64,000 bases of DNA, from assembly GCF_033958435.1 (NCBI RefSeq), contig NC_134152.1, positions 23,410,001 through 23,474,000 of the forward strand, read 5' to 3'. Within the stretch, counting starts at the first letter, position 1, and each line of letters begins with the position of its first letter. The translations under genes were made by a program, and so were the position numbers. The notes below the pieces were generated by a model. That model did not search any database. It saw only the letters and a program-made list of their open reading frames with translations, and was not told the origin of the DNA. The DNA is from Carettochelys insculpta (Eukaryota; Chordata; Testudines; Carettochelyidae). Below are positions 32,214 to 43,575 of this stretch, one piece after another.

Positions 32214-32887
32214 CAGTAAACTCTGTTTTAACCAGTATTCAATCAACCGGCATTAACAATAACTGCCACCAGGCACTATCCCGGCACTTAGGTTTCTTCT
32301 TCTGGGGGAGCTGTGCTGCTCACAGGTGGTGAAGGGATCCTGTTGCACCTGACCCACTGATGCATTCCCATTCCTAAGCAAGAGACTGGCACTGAGATGC
32401 AGGTTGGGAGCTGAGACCAGGCTGCTATATCCACCTCTCCCCATCCCTGCCTGGGCTGTGAGGCTCCTGAGCTGCTCAGCAACTGCTGCCAGTGGGTTGG
32501 GGGGGAAGGGAAGAGTGCTCCCCTGCCACATGCCAGTCCCCCCTTCCCCCCCCAGGCACGGCAGCACAGGGCCTGAGATGCTGGGGGCTGCTGAACCCCT
32601 GCAAGGTGGCAAGACAGATGGCTGGAGCACGGGGAGCCAGCCGCTCTGCATGGCAGCATGGGGTGAGGCTTGAGCCGCTGAGAGCAGCTGACTCACAGTG
32701 GGGAGTGCAGAGTGGGCTGCACAGACGGAGGCAGTGCTCCGGGTGCCAGGCTGTCCAGGGCTTCAGGGAGGGGAGTGCTGCTGTAGTGTGGCCCTGGGCA
32801 GTGAACGGATCCTCTCTATTGTCCGTAATATTTTAATATCCAGCAAACTCCCAGTCCCGAGGCTGCCACATATGGAAGAGCTTATTG
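32214..32887. mobile_element. TA-flanked TIR element (674 bp) with GC-rich core
   Basis: Left end CAGTAAACTCTGTTTTAACC, right end GGAAGAGCTTATTG (reverse complement CAATAAGCTCTTCC). Flanked by TA at 32212-32213 and 32888-32889. GC-rich core with no transposase; open frames on both strands are composition artefacts. Confidence 0.72.
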
Positions 32888-32889
32888 TA

Positions 32890-33485
32890 ATTTTTTTTTT
32901 TAAATTTATGGGAATTTTCCAGTCAGTGAGATTCTCTTATGGTAGCACATTGGATAGTGCTGGAAATGCAAACACTGCAAACAGATTCTTCTTGCACTAG
33001 AATATAAAAACATATGAGAAAAGAAAAATTTGTGTTAGTCTTGAGGTTTTTTAAAAATAAGCATTTATAAAGCTAAATATAGGGCCAAATAAAATCTGAC
33101 AGTCTGTGTCATTCTTTGCTAGTAACCATAGCAAGTGGCCTAGAATAACTAAATCCAGTATAATAGTGCTCATTTATATAGAATATCCCTTTTTATTCTG
33201 TCATTCAAGGATCAGAAACCATCTCCACAAAAAATATCATCTCACAGAAGACTAATTCGTGTGATTTTTGTGTTGCAGGAGTATTTTCTAAACACATATA
33301 GCTTAAACGTGACATTTAGTTCATTGATAACTGCTCTAACATTGACAAAATTAAGGACTTAGTCCTTTAAACCTGTGAGAACTCCAGAAATGGAGAACTG
33401 ATCATTTTGGACCATAAGTAAAAAAAAATCTAAGAATGATTTTTTTTTTTTTATGGAATTTTGAGACAGGCCAGAGCCTGCACCG
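32890..33485. other. Intron 1: no feature recognised
   Basis: AT-rich intronic DNA with poly-A and poly-T runs. Confidence 0.5.
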
Positions 33486-33493
33486 GTCTAATT

Positions 33494-34093
33494 TAGGGAT
33501 GTTAAAGGTTAACTGGTGTGCTTCATTCTAAATGAGTCGTGGTTAACCAGTATTGGCTAGAGCAGCCACAAGCAGGGGATTACTTTTGTCTCGCAGGGCA
33601 ACAATTGGCAGGGGCATTCCAGGTGGGCCAGAGTAGCTCCATCCGTGGCAGTCCCAGCTGGGAGGCCACTCCAGCCCAGCTGGTCTGGAGTGGCTACCAA
33701 GCAGTGGACGGGCTACTCCAACTGAACTGGAGTACCTCTGCCTGCTGTGTGCTGGGACAGTGGCTGTTCTGGTTTGGCTGGGCTGGAGCACCTCGGCCAA
33801 AGCTGCCATGGACAGGGACTGCTCTGACCAGGCCGGAGTGCCCCCGCACAGGGCATTCCTGGTATGGGTTTCCAAGGATGGGGGCTGGGGTTTGCTGGGG
33901 TGACCTCATCTGCCACAGTCGCTGTGACCACAACAGCCCTGGTGCCCAGAGTGCCACGAGCTGGGGCACTCCAGCCCAGCTGGAGCACACCAGCCCAGCT
34001 GGAGCAGCCCCTGTCCATAGTGGGCCCCTCCCCCAGTGTGTTTAATCGGTTAAACCTAATGTTTAACCAGTTGAATGGGATTTTACATCCCTA
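33494..34093. mobile_element. hAT-type non-autonomous transposon (600 bp)
   Basis: Left end TAGGGATGTTAAAGGTTAAC and right end GGGATTTTACATCCCTA (reverse complement TAGGGATGTAAAATCCC). Further inward, GGTTAACTGG and AACCAGTT extend the inverted repeat. Flanks GTCTAATT (33486-33493) and GTCTAATC (34094-34101) are an 8-bp target duplication with one mismatch. GC-rich core with CCAGCTGGNGCA-like units. Confidence 0.85.
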
Positions 34094-34522
34094 GTCTAAT
34101 CCCAGTGATGCTAGTTGCAGTGGGAGTGCTAATGTAGACTTCCTTTGGAATTTTAGTCATTGTTATCTGATGTTTGTTACTAGCTCTAGATGGTATGGAA
34201 TCACAGAATACTAGAACTGGATGGGACCTCGAGCGGTCACGAAGTCCAGTCCCCCCCGAACATGCAGCAGGACCAAGATCCATCTAGATGATCCCTGACA
34301 GATGTTTGTCTAACCCATTCTTAAATATTTCCATTGATGGAGATTTCACAACCTCCCTAGGCAATTTATTTCACTGCTTAATCACTCCGAGAGTTCAGAA
34401 GCTTTTTCTAATGTCCAGCCTAAACCTCCCAAGCTGCAACTTAAACCCATTGCTTCTTGCCTATCACCAGAGGCAAAGGATAATAATTTTTCTCCCTCCT
34501 CCTTGTAACACCCTTTTAGGTA

Positions 34523-34850
34523 TAGGTTAAACCTCTCTAATCCAGCACCTTCAGGACCTGGCTAGTGCTGATTGAGAGAATTTGCCAGACCATAGGAGAT
34601 CAACATTGACTAGCAGCATTACCAAGACTTCCGCTGTTTGCTGGACTCTTAGAAGTCATTTAGGGATAAATTACAGCTAAATAACAGCACAGAACACTGA
34701 GAGCCAGGGCTGGTGGCTGTAAACAAACGTTGTGGGACCGTGGGGAACCTTGGCCACACCCACGGTAAGTGGTTGTCCAGCTAACTAGAATCACGCTGGA
34801 TTATGGATGTTGCTGGACCAGAGAGTGCTGGACTAGAGAGATTCAGCCCA
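34523..34850. mobile_element. TA-flanked MITE (328 bp) in CR1
   Basis: Left end TAGGTTAAACCTCTCTAATC with CAGCACC, right end GTGCTGGACTAGAGAGATTC with AGCCCA; inverted repeats of about 30 bp. TA at 34521-34522 and 34851-34852. CR1 text (CTTTTAGG | CTCGAAAACAG) joins cleanly across it. A second facing pair, GTTGTCCAGCTAACTAGAAT and TGCTGGACTCTTAGAAGTCA, lies inside. Confidence 0.85.
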
Positions 34851-34932
34851 TACTCGAAAACAGTTATCGTCCCCTCTCAGTCTTCTCTTTTCCAAACTAA
34901 ACAAACCCAGTTCTTTCCATCGTCCCTCACAG

Positions 34933-35595
34933 CTACGATGACCATTTGTCCTGTTTTTACCAGGACAGTCTGTTACCAAAATGGTCTCACACGTGTCCTG
35001 ACTTTTTCAAGAAAATGGGCAAATTGTCCCACATTTTGTGGGGATCCTGTTCTCTGGCACCCAGTGTCTCAGGGCAGCAGGCAGCGCCCAGTGCCCTGGT
35101 GCCCCATGCCTTCGGGTGGCAGTTCTGGCTGCAGGGGAGCTCCTCCATGGGACAGCTGCCTCATTCCCCGGCACACCACAGCAGCAGCCCCCTCTGCTGG
35201 CGAGCTCTGTCACAGGGTGGCTGCTTCATTTCTCGGCATCCCATGCCTTGGGGAGGCAGCTCCTGCTGCAGGGAAGCTCTTCTGTGAGGCAGTTACCCTG
35301 TTCTCCAGGGTGGCAGCCCCTGCTGCCAGAGATCCTTGCCGCGGGGCAGCTGCCACATTCCCTGGCCCCTCCTGCCAGGAGGCTGCAGATCCCCTATTTT
35401 CAGCACTCCCCAACCAATAGCTTGTAGAACCCTCATCCTCCATTCCCTGTCATTGGAAGGTTGTGGAGTGCCCATCTCCAGTGCCTTACCATGGGGCAGT
35501 AGCTCCCATAGCCAAGGAGCCCTGACATGGGACAGCATCCCCAGATCCCTGGTTGCTGGTGTTCCGTGTTTGCCATAGTGCAATGTGCTCACCCT
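34933..35595. mobile_element. hAT-type non-autonomous transposon (663 bp) in CR1
   Basis: Left end CTACGATGACCATTTG; right end CAATGTGCTCACCCT (reverse complement AGGGTGAGCACATTG). Flanks CCTCACAG (34925-34932) and ACTCATAG (35596-35603) match at 6 of 8 positions, and CR1 sequence is continuous on removal. GC-rich core with repeated GGCAGCT-type text. Confidence 0.72.
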
Positions 35596-35952
35596 ACTCA
35601 TAGGTCATGTTTTCTAGACCTTTGATCATTTTTCTTTCTCTTCTCTGGACCTTCTCCAAATCTTTACTGATACGTGGCTACCAGAATTGGGCACAGTACT
35701 TCAGTTGGGGCCTAATCAGTGCAAAGTAGCACAGAAGAATTATTTTTTGTGTCTTGCTTGCAACGTTCCTGTTAGTGGATCCCCAATTCATGTTTGCTTT
35801 TTTTGCAAGAGTGTCACACTGTTGACTCATATTTAGCTTGTGGTCCACTGTGACCTTTAGGTCCTTTTCTGCAGTACTCCTTCCTAGACAGTCACTTCCC
35901 ATTTGTATGTGTGGCATGGATTGTTCTTTCCGAAGTGGAGTACTTTGCATTT

Positions 35953-36532
35953 CTGAACAGTATCATCAATGCTGCCTCAGGAGAATCCTTAATATCTCTT
36001 AGGACGACAGGCGCACGAATATTAGCATCCTGGAAGAGTACCATGACCAGTACTGAAGCCATTATCATTCACCAGCAACCTTCTTGGACTGGTAATGTGA
36101 TTCGGATGTTTTTTCAGTGTCCAGCAAAACAGATTCTGTTTTCCGAGTGGAAGGAAGGAAGGAGGAGTGTTGGGGGCCAGAGGAAGTGATATAAGGATGT
36201 GCTGAAGGCACACATGAAAAAGTGCAGCATTGATGTTGACACTTGGGAGAACCTTACCCAGGATCATCCCCAGTGGAGAGCGGTAATCCATGAGGGGGTG
36301 GCACAATTTGAGATGTCCCGCTGCAGTGCAGATGAGGAGAGGCGGAGAAGAAGAAAGAGCTGCAAAAACTCCCCTGCATCCTTCCAACAGCTATCAACGT
36401 TGCCCCTTCTGAGGTAAGACTTGCAGCTCCAGAATTGGGCTGATCAGCCATGAAAGGACTCACGAATAGGAGGGTGACATGAAGACGTCCTACTTATTAT
36501 TGAGTGACTGCCATGCAAAGAGACTTTACATT
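35953..36532 (+). mobile_element. LINE 3' fragment encoding a Cys/His finger tail, nested in CR1
   Basis: Frames on the + strand read like the C-terminal end of an RTE/jockey-like LINE: IHQQPSWTGNVIRM, FSEWKEGRRSVGGQRK, VLKAHMKKCSIDVDTWENL, DEERRRRRKSCKNSPASFQQ. Then, from 36411, a tail reads C-P-F-(stop)-G-K-T-C-S-S-R-I-G-L-I-S-H-E-R-T-H, a C2H2-like finger broken by one stop. Flanks ACTTTGCATTT (35942-35952) and ACTTTACATTT (36533-36543) are an 11-bp target duplication with one mismatch. Strongly 5'-truncated. Distinct from the element at 3806-5070. Confidence 0.8.
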
Positions 36533-36964
36533 TGTCCTTATTGACTTTTATCCCTTTTGCTTCAAACCATTTCTCCAGTTTGTTCCATTTTGAATTATAT
36601 TCTGATTCTCCAAAGTACTGGCAAACCCTCCCAGCGTGGTATCATCTGCAGACTTCATAAGTGCACTCTCTGCGCCGTTTATTTAAATTGTTGACGAAGA
36701 TATTGAACAGAACCAGTCCCAAAACCGATCTCTGCAGAACCCCACTTATTATGCCCTTCCAACACGATTGTGAATCATTGATAACTACTCTCTGAGAATA
36801 GTTATCCAACCAGTTATGCAACCCCCTTAAAAGAAGCCCCATCTACACTGTATTTCCCTACTTTGTTAATAAGAAGGTACTGCAAGACTCTTATCAAATG
36901 CTTTACTAAAGTGTAGGTCTGTCACATCTGTTGCTTCCCCTCCTATCCACAAGGCTTGTTATTA

Positions 36965-38215
36965 CACTCATCTCTTGTTAAACGAGTACTTCATTTACAA
37001 GTACTCGCTTAAATGAGGGACACGCTTACCTCCCTTAGTTCACTCTACGAGTGAACTTCCCTGCTAATATGAGCCTTTCTGCCCTCCCTGTTCCTCTGAC
37101 CCCCTCTCTCCAGCCCCGCAGCCCCAACCCACTGCAGCCTGACACCCCACTGCTGCCTGCACTCCCCGTGGCCCTGCATCCCCAAAACGTGGCAGCCTGA
37201 TGCCCCTGCCAGCCCCATGGCCAGACCACCCCGCCACCTGATACCTCCAGCAGCCCTGCAGCCTGATCCCCCTGCGAGTCCCGCAGCCTGACTCTGTGGC
37301 CATCTGTACGTCACGTGGTCCTGCAGCCCAGCATCCCTGCCGGCCCCACGGCCAGACTCCCCTCCCCCCCCGGCCGCTTGTAACCCCCGTGGCCAGACCC
37401 TCCTGCGGCCGCCCGTACCCCCTGCATCTGCCAACCCTTCCCCCCTCGGCCAGATCCCTCTGTGGGCCCTTGGCCGCCTGTATGCCCTGCAGCCCAACAC
37501 CTCTGCCGGCCCCAGGGCCAGACCCCAATGCCTCCTGTAACCCTTTCGGCCCTGTGGCCAGACCCCACCCCCCCGCCACTTACGCCTCCCACGGCCAGAC
37601 CCCCCTGCGGCCACCTGTACATCCTCCATGGCCAGACCACTCCATGGCCACCTGTACTCTACGTGGCCAGACCCTCCCCCCCACCGCCTGTACCCCCCGT
37701 GGTCAGGCCCCCCTGCAGCCAGACCTGCCTGTGGCCCCACAGCCTGCCACCTCTGATGCCTGTAACCCCCAGCCCTGCGGCCAAACACACCCCTCCCCTG
37801 CCTGTAAGACCCATGGCCCCAAACCATGACAGCTAGACCCCCTTACCAGCCTGCAGCCAGACACCCAGACCCCCTCTGCCACCTAACCCCCCCCCACAGT
37901 CCGACTCCCCCCCCCACCCGCCGGCCCCAAACTGTGGCAGCCTGACACTGCCTGCAACCCGCCACCAGATCTTAACCCTTCTTCACGCTCACATCCCCAA
38001 ACTACCCCCAGCCTTTAACCCTTCCCAACCCAAAGTTCACTCACCTTTCAAAAGCAGCACCACTCCTTCCCTGAGTTAGGAGCCCTAGGAATGAATCAGA
38101 GACTTTTATATGTAATTTAATAGGAATTTAGTGTCCCTCTTACGAGTTTCTGCCTATGAGCAGAAAGTTGGGAACCAATTATGCTCATAAAGCGAGGGAT
38201 AAGTGTATATCAGAG
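36965..38215. mobile_element. TA-flanked TIR element (mariner/pogo-like) in CR1
   Basis: Left end CACTCATCTCTTGTTAAACG, right end ATAAAGCGAGGGATAAGTG (reverse complement CACTTATCCCTCGCTTTAT). TA at 36963-36964 and 38216-38217. Shares ends with the copy at 23979-25271, but the core (37060-38040) is a different C-rich array of CCCCNTGGCCAGAC-like units with strong strand asymmetry. No transposase. Confidence 0.83.
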
Positions 38216-38935
38216 AAAGCTATCAGGTTGGTGTGACATGATTTGTTCATGGCAAATCCATGCTGACTATTACTTACAACCTGATTATCTTCCAGATGTT
38301 TGGAGATAGATTCCTTAATTATTTGCTCCATTATTTTTCCTGGCATGGAAGTTCAGATGACTGGTCTGTAGTTTCTTGAGTTGTCCCTGTTTCCCTTTTT
38401 ATGGGTGGATACTCTATTTGCCCTTTTCCAGCCTTCCGGAATTTCTCCCATCTTCTATTACTTTTCAAAGATGACAGCTTAATGGCTCAGATACCTCCTC
38501 AGTCAATTTCTGGAGTGTTCTAAGATTCATTTCATCAGGCCCTAATTTTTCTAAGTAAATTTTAACTACCTCTTCTCCAGCGTTCACTGTTGTAGACATC
38601 CAGTTACCAACATCCCTCTTGCTGAAAACTCAAACAAAGAAGTTATTAAGCACCTCTTCCGTTTCCACATTTTCTGCTATTGTTTTTTCTTTCTTCATTG
38701 AGGCATGGGCCTACCCCGTCCTTGGTGTTCTGCTTTCTTCTAATATATTTTTAAAATGTTTTCTTGTTACCCTTTATGTCTAGCTAGATTGAGGTAGTTT
38801 TATGCCTATGTCTCTGTAATTTTGCCTCTACATACTTGTGTTACTTGTTTACATTTTCTCCTTTATTATTTAACCTACTTTCCACTTTTTCGGACTCCTT
38901 TTTGACTTTTAGGCCATTTAACATGGTTAAAATTC

Positions 38936-39791
38936 CAGCACATCAGCATTATTGGTCCACTGTTACTAGTGGTGAATATGCTTTAGTGCTAGTGAAATCG
39001 CGGAAATTGTTAAGGACAATTCCACAAAATGAATTCTAATAACAACTGCCATTATGAAAACATTACCACTAACCTAAATAGGCAATTCCTGCTTCAGGCA
39101 TTAATTGTTGTAGCAAAAGCTGTTTGCAAATAAATGGTTGGTAAAGAAAGAGTGTTGTACGGAGATTAAAATCCAATCCATATCTGTTGTGCCTCTAGGC
39201 ATTAATTGTTCATTTGTAATATTGAATATATTGCAGATTTGTAATTATGCATCTTTGTATAATGATGACAGATTAACAACTTTGTCTTCCTACTTATGCT
39301 AGGAGAAAGATCATGCCAGGAACTCCAGAAATTTGTTCACAGAGACTAAATATAACAATGTTGTCCGTGAAGCTGGTACTTATAAATAATTTACTATCAC
39401 TTCCTCTCCTTTAGAAAAAGTAAAATGCTATCAGTATTTCAAAAGAGTGTAATGTTCAGGTTTAATAGATCTGGAACAGTTGGTCTCTTTCTGACAATTC
39501 TTGATTAGTAACAAGGATTGCTATTTAAACATGAATGGATGAAGTAGAAATCTTAACAGAAGTGTTTATAAATGAACTTGGAAGGATTAATTTTTTCAGT
39601 AAATGATGGTAAATATCAATTTTACAAGCAAATTTTCTAGATTAGGGTTAGAGTTTGGTTATCTGTTTAAGAAAAGATTTTAAATGTTTGTTCCTCAGCT
39701 ACTTCCATTTGCAGGAAGGAGTTTGTTCCTACATATTAGGAGTGCATGTCTTAAGTAGTTATTGAGATGACTGAAAGCTCTTCATATATAG
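38936..39791. other. Intron 1: no feature recognised
   Basis: AT-rich intronic DNA without visible repeat or coding signal. Confidence 0.5.
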
Positions 39792-39796
39792 CTGAG

Positions 39797-40848
39797 TGTT
39801 AGCTGATGGCCGAGGGGTGAGGTACCACATGTGCCCTTATTCATCCGAGTCTTTAACTGCTAGGACAGAAAAGTCCCTTCGCAACAGGCAGCCTGGGACG
39901 CTGAGAGGTGCCCCAAGAGTCTACCGCGTGGAGGCGGCATGACTCAGCGCTCAGCTCTCAGTACGCCTCACCAGCGACCACACTAAAGCAGCCGAAAACC
40001 GGCTGGGTTCTTTTTATTTGTGTTCGGTTTGCACAGTAACAGGAAGAGTCAGGTTAAAACTTAAACAGTTACTATTTATTTGATAAGAAGAACTTAACTT
40101 TATGGTTACAAGGCCTTCATGTTATGTTCTTCGATTACAAATAGCTAGCATATAACAGAAATGTACTTTTAATTCATAGATCTATTATTAAATGCACGCA
40201 AAAGCAAAACAAAGACACATAGCAGGTCTTATTCTCACCCCTGCGTTACCCAACGTGGCATGGCGAGCGTCTCTCACTCAATCCCTTGGGAAGAAGAAGT
40301 ACGAGGAGGGTGTCCCCTGGGACCTCGGGAGGCAAAGACCTTCCTGACAGGCAGATAGAGGTAATTGGAGCTCAATTAGAGGGGGTTGCCGGACCCTACT
40401 TTATACCCACTGGGTCACGTACACTCTTCCTTATCTTTAAAGATGCCAGTTGTGTAGATCATCTTGTGACACTAGTTCTCACAGGGAGTTTCAAAGGCTT
40501 AATTCACACCTGCGAGGTGGAGATAATTTAGATATTCTTTTCTTATGGGCGGGAGATTCCTCTCCTGGGACAGTGTGTAGGCGTATCAATCACCGGTACC
40601 AGCCAAGGGCAGCCTGAGACCCTGGTTGTTTGATAGTCCGTTTGTCGTTTGTTGTCTGGTTTCGGTCCGTTGAGGGTCATGATGAAGCAGTGTGTCTGTG
40701 CTCTGAGGCGTCAAAGACTGTGCTTGAGATTAGCACATCTGTGGTCTCAGGCATTCCCAGGCTGGGCTGTTTCTTTGGCCCTTTGTGCTTTAAAGCACCA
40801 AAAGAGGCAAGATGGAGTAGAACAGGGGGGGAATTCTTTCTGGCTACA
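39797..40848 (-). mobile_element. Solo LTR of an endogenous retrovirus-type element (1052 bp)
   Basis: Read on the minus strand it begins TGTAGCCAGAAAG and ends CATCAGCTAACA, with the canonical TG...CA. It is flanked by CTGAG at 39792-39796 and 40849-40853, an exact 5-bp target duplication. The minus strand has a TATA-like GGGTATAAAGTAGGG (about 40394-40408) and downstream AATAAA signals near 40080 and 40018, in the order expected for U3-R-U5. Only one LTR remains and no internal genes are present, as after LTR-LTR recombination. CpGs are still frequent, suggesting a fairly recent insertion relative to other repeats here. Confidence 0.85.
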
Positions 40849-40853
40849 CTGAG

Positions 40854-43192
40854 ATCAGTAGTTTTGGTAACTCTTTGGTAACATTCAAGACTTGATTTTT
40901 GTTTTTTTTTTTAATCAGTGCTATAATTTAAAATTTTATTACGGGATGGCAGGCTTCTCCTTAATTTGTGGTGGTAATATCTATCATAGGCTTTATGAGC
41001 AAACACTCTTTTCCTTATTCATACTTGAAATTTCTTATATGAAACAATTCTTCCCATACACATTCACTTGTATCTCACTTTTGACTACCTCCATTGAAGC
41101 ATCTCTTATACAATCACAAATTTTCTATGTTTTGGACCAGAACAGAAGGTAGCAGGGAAAAGCAGGTATGTTCCCTGTCCTTTCACATCCTCCTCAACAT
41201 GGAAGGAAATATTTCTGACCTATCAGCTTTATATGTAACCAAGCATCTGAAAGAATGTTAATTTTCACTGACATGTTCAGGAGAAAGAAACCTGTTCCTA
41301 CTTTCACAACAGGATCTACACTGGTTTTTTTTTCTCTCTCCTTTCTCCTGAATGTGTTTCCATTTTGTGATTACTTCTACTGGGATTTTTGCACAACAGA
41401 TGTCATAGGAACACAATTGGCATTGGATTTTGGGAGCTGTAAGGTGCTTTGTACTCTGCTTCCAGTCAAAGAGAAATGTCAGTAATTGTATCTTTGTTAC
41501 TGTTTCTTAGCATTGGGCAGCTTGATGTATTATTATCAAAGGATATAGTTTCTAGTGAACTGTGAAGACATGTTTGTCACAACTGAGGACATTCATATAA
41601 TTTATTTTGAATGTATTCCATCCAGAGAAGTTGTTCTAGTGATTTCTACTTAAAAGTTTAATTTGAGAAGAGCAGTATAATGCCTAAAATGTACTCACAG
41701 ACTGAGTGATTGTCTTTTGAGTGATCCTTTTTATAAATTTCAGTAGGGTCAGGCAGTTAACATTCTTTGTCAGTGAGGGACGGAAGATGATAATCTGATA
41801 AAATACTGATATGTTTTGCAACATTAAGCAGTGTGAGACTGCAGTTGCATGTAGAGATTGGTGTGAACAATGTGAAGGATTAAAATCTAGCTCTGAATGT
41901 TATGTCTAGAATGTTTATGCAGTTAAAAGTTGTGTAGTTATGTATTCTGGTAACAGAGTTCACAGTAAAAAAAACTCTCAAAACAAGGTACGCTTCCCTA
42001 AGATGCTGATCTGGATTTAAACTAGAACTATTTTTACCATATTAAATGGTATAGTGTAAATCTATGAGAGACTTGCAAAAACCTGTTTAAAATTTGCTTA
42101 ACTGAAATTCTGCCTTTCTATAGGCTTTTAAAAGCTAAACAGTTTTTTTTGTCTTTAGTTATTGCCCACACTGTCTGTGTGCGTGTCCTCAGGCAAAAGT
42201 GAATTGCATGATCTTAGAAATGAGAGGTGGAGAACAATCTAATAAAATTGCCTAATCCAAACTCTGCCAACATTGGAATTTTTGTACAGCAGTATACTTC
42301 CTAATGCTTAAACAAAGTCATGAATGACCAAAGTGTAGGATGCTCACCGCTTCTTTTTGGAGACTATTCCACCAGTTTAAAAAAAATCTCACTGTTGCAT
42401 ATCTAATTTATTTTTGTCTGCTATTACCCATCATCTCTTGGCATTAGTACTAGATTGTTCTCTCACGTTGGGCTGCAAAAATTGATAGAAGTGATAAAGT
42501 AAATGATGTCCTTGACCTAGACAAGGAAGTGATTGAAGAAAATTCAGAATTGTACTGTCATTGTATCCTTGAACAAACAAATGTTGTAGTAACATCATTT
42601 ATTGTTATGTAATATACCTAGAACAAAAAGGCTTTAAAATGTCTGACTTTCAAAGCAAAATTAGGTCACTGTATTATTTTCCCATTTCCTTGCATTTCCC
42701 TGAATGGATTTCTCCTTCAAAAATTCTGTGCAAGCTTCTGCCATGTAGCTCACATTGTAAAGAAATAAATATATAAAATGCAGTGCCGTATTCTGTTGGA
42801 CAGTATTTTGCTGATATGATGCCATCTAAATGAGAGACTTAAGGACTGGTTTGTTTTTGCAATGTCTCTGGCACTTGCGTAGCCTCTCTGAGCCCAATTG
42901 TAATGCCAGTAGTAGGCTCTTCCATTTCTTTTTAAAGTAGAAAACCAAAAGAAATGGTGCTGGTTGCATATTTAAATTGCTGAAAATCAAAGGAAAAAAA
43001 TGAGGTAACACAAATGCAGCCACTCTGTCAGTTTCAACGGAAATATATATTTTCTTGCATATAGTACTTGCATGGCAAGGTGGTATGTTTGTTTACATTG
43101 CTCTGAAGTTACTGTCTTTGTTTTCGAAACAACAAATGTATATTGTGGTAATCAGTGTAGAAGTAATACATATCACCACTATGTCTGTGTCT
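40854..43192. other. Intron 1: no feature recognised
   Basis: AT-rich intronic DNA. Short open frames only (for example 40892-41152), no domain recognised. Confidence 0.5.
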
Positions 43193-43575
43193 AGACTAGA
43201 GGGTTTTGTCGGCAAAACAGATATCTTGATGACAAACCACGCAGAGCATCCAGATTCCCCAGGTGTTCTGTCAACAGTAAGTTAACAGAACGTGGGACTT
43301 CTGTCAACAGATGTACTGTGCTCCCAGTGAAGAATAACGTCTCTGTTGACAGATATCTGTATCAGAAACCTGGTTTGGACTTCCCCGCGGTCCCTGTGTC
43401 GACAGATAGGGCTTGTTGGACACCAGACAGCCCTGTCTGCTGTGCTTCCAGTTGGCTGTTTTGCTGATACAGTGGCCAGGAAGTCTGGCCGCTCTCTGTC
43501 AGCAGAGCAGATCACTCTTGTGATCTGCTTGGCCGTTGGGTCATGATCTGTTGAATGAAGTTTTGCCGGAAGCTG
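43193..43575. mobile_element. Probable MITE (GTGTCTAGACTA type), right end degraded
   Basis: Left end GTCTGTGTCTAGACTAGAGG followed by GTTTTGTCGGCAAAAC. The interior has many TCTGTCGACAGA-like palindromes (CTGTCAACAG, CTGTTGACAGAT, TGTGTCGACAGATA). The right end GAAGTTTTGCCGGAAG is only a weak inverse of the left. Composition differs sharply from the flanks. Confidence 0.6.

Larger units (their letters stand above)
34195..38935 (-). mobile_element. CR1 LINE, minus strand, with four nested insertions
   Basis: Minus-strand CR1. The 3' tail at 34195 (ATCACAGAATACTAGAACTG) is followed by the RT-encoding body running to about 38935. CR1 text is continuous if four inserts are skipped: 34523-34850, 34933-35595, 35953-36532 and 36965-38215. 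Recognisable minus-strand coding pieces include QMGSDCLGRSTAEKDL (about 35860-35910), LDNYSQRVVINDSQSCWKG and SVLGLVLFNIFVNNLN (36680-36830). It is 5'-truncated and full of stops. The high insertion load makes it one of the older CR1 copies here. Confidence 0.9.

Noticed and set aside
37045..37836. 260-codon minus-strand frame and + strand P-rich frames
   Set aside because: Low-complexity translation of the C-rich tandem core of a TIR element in CR1.
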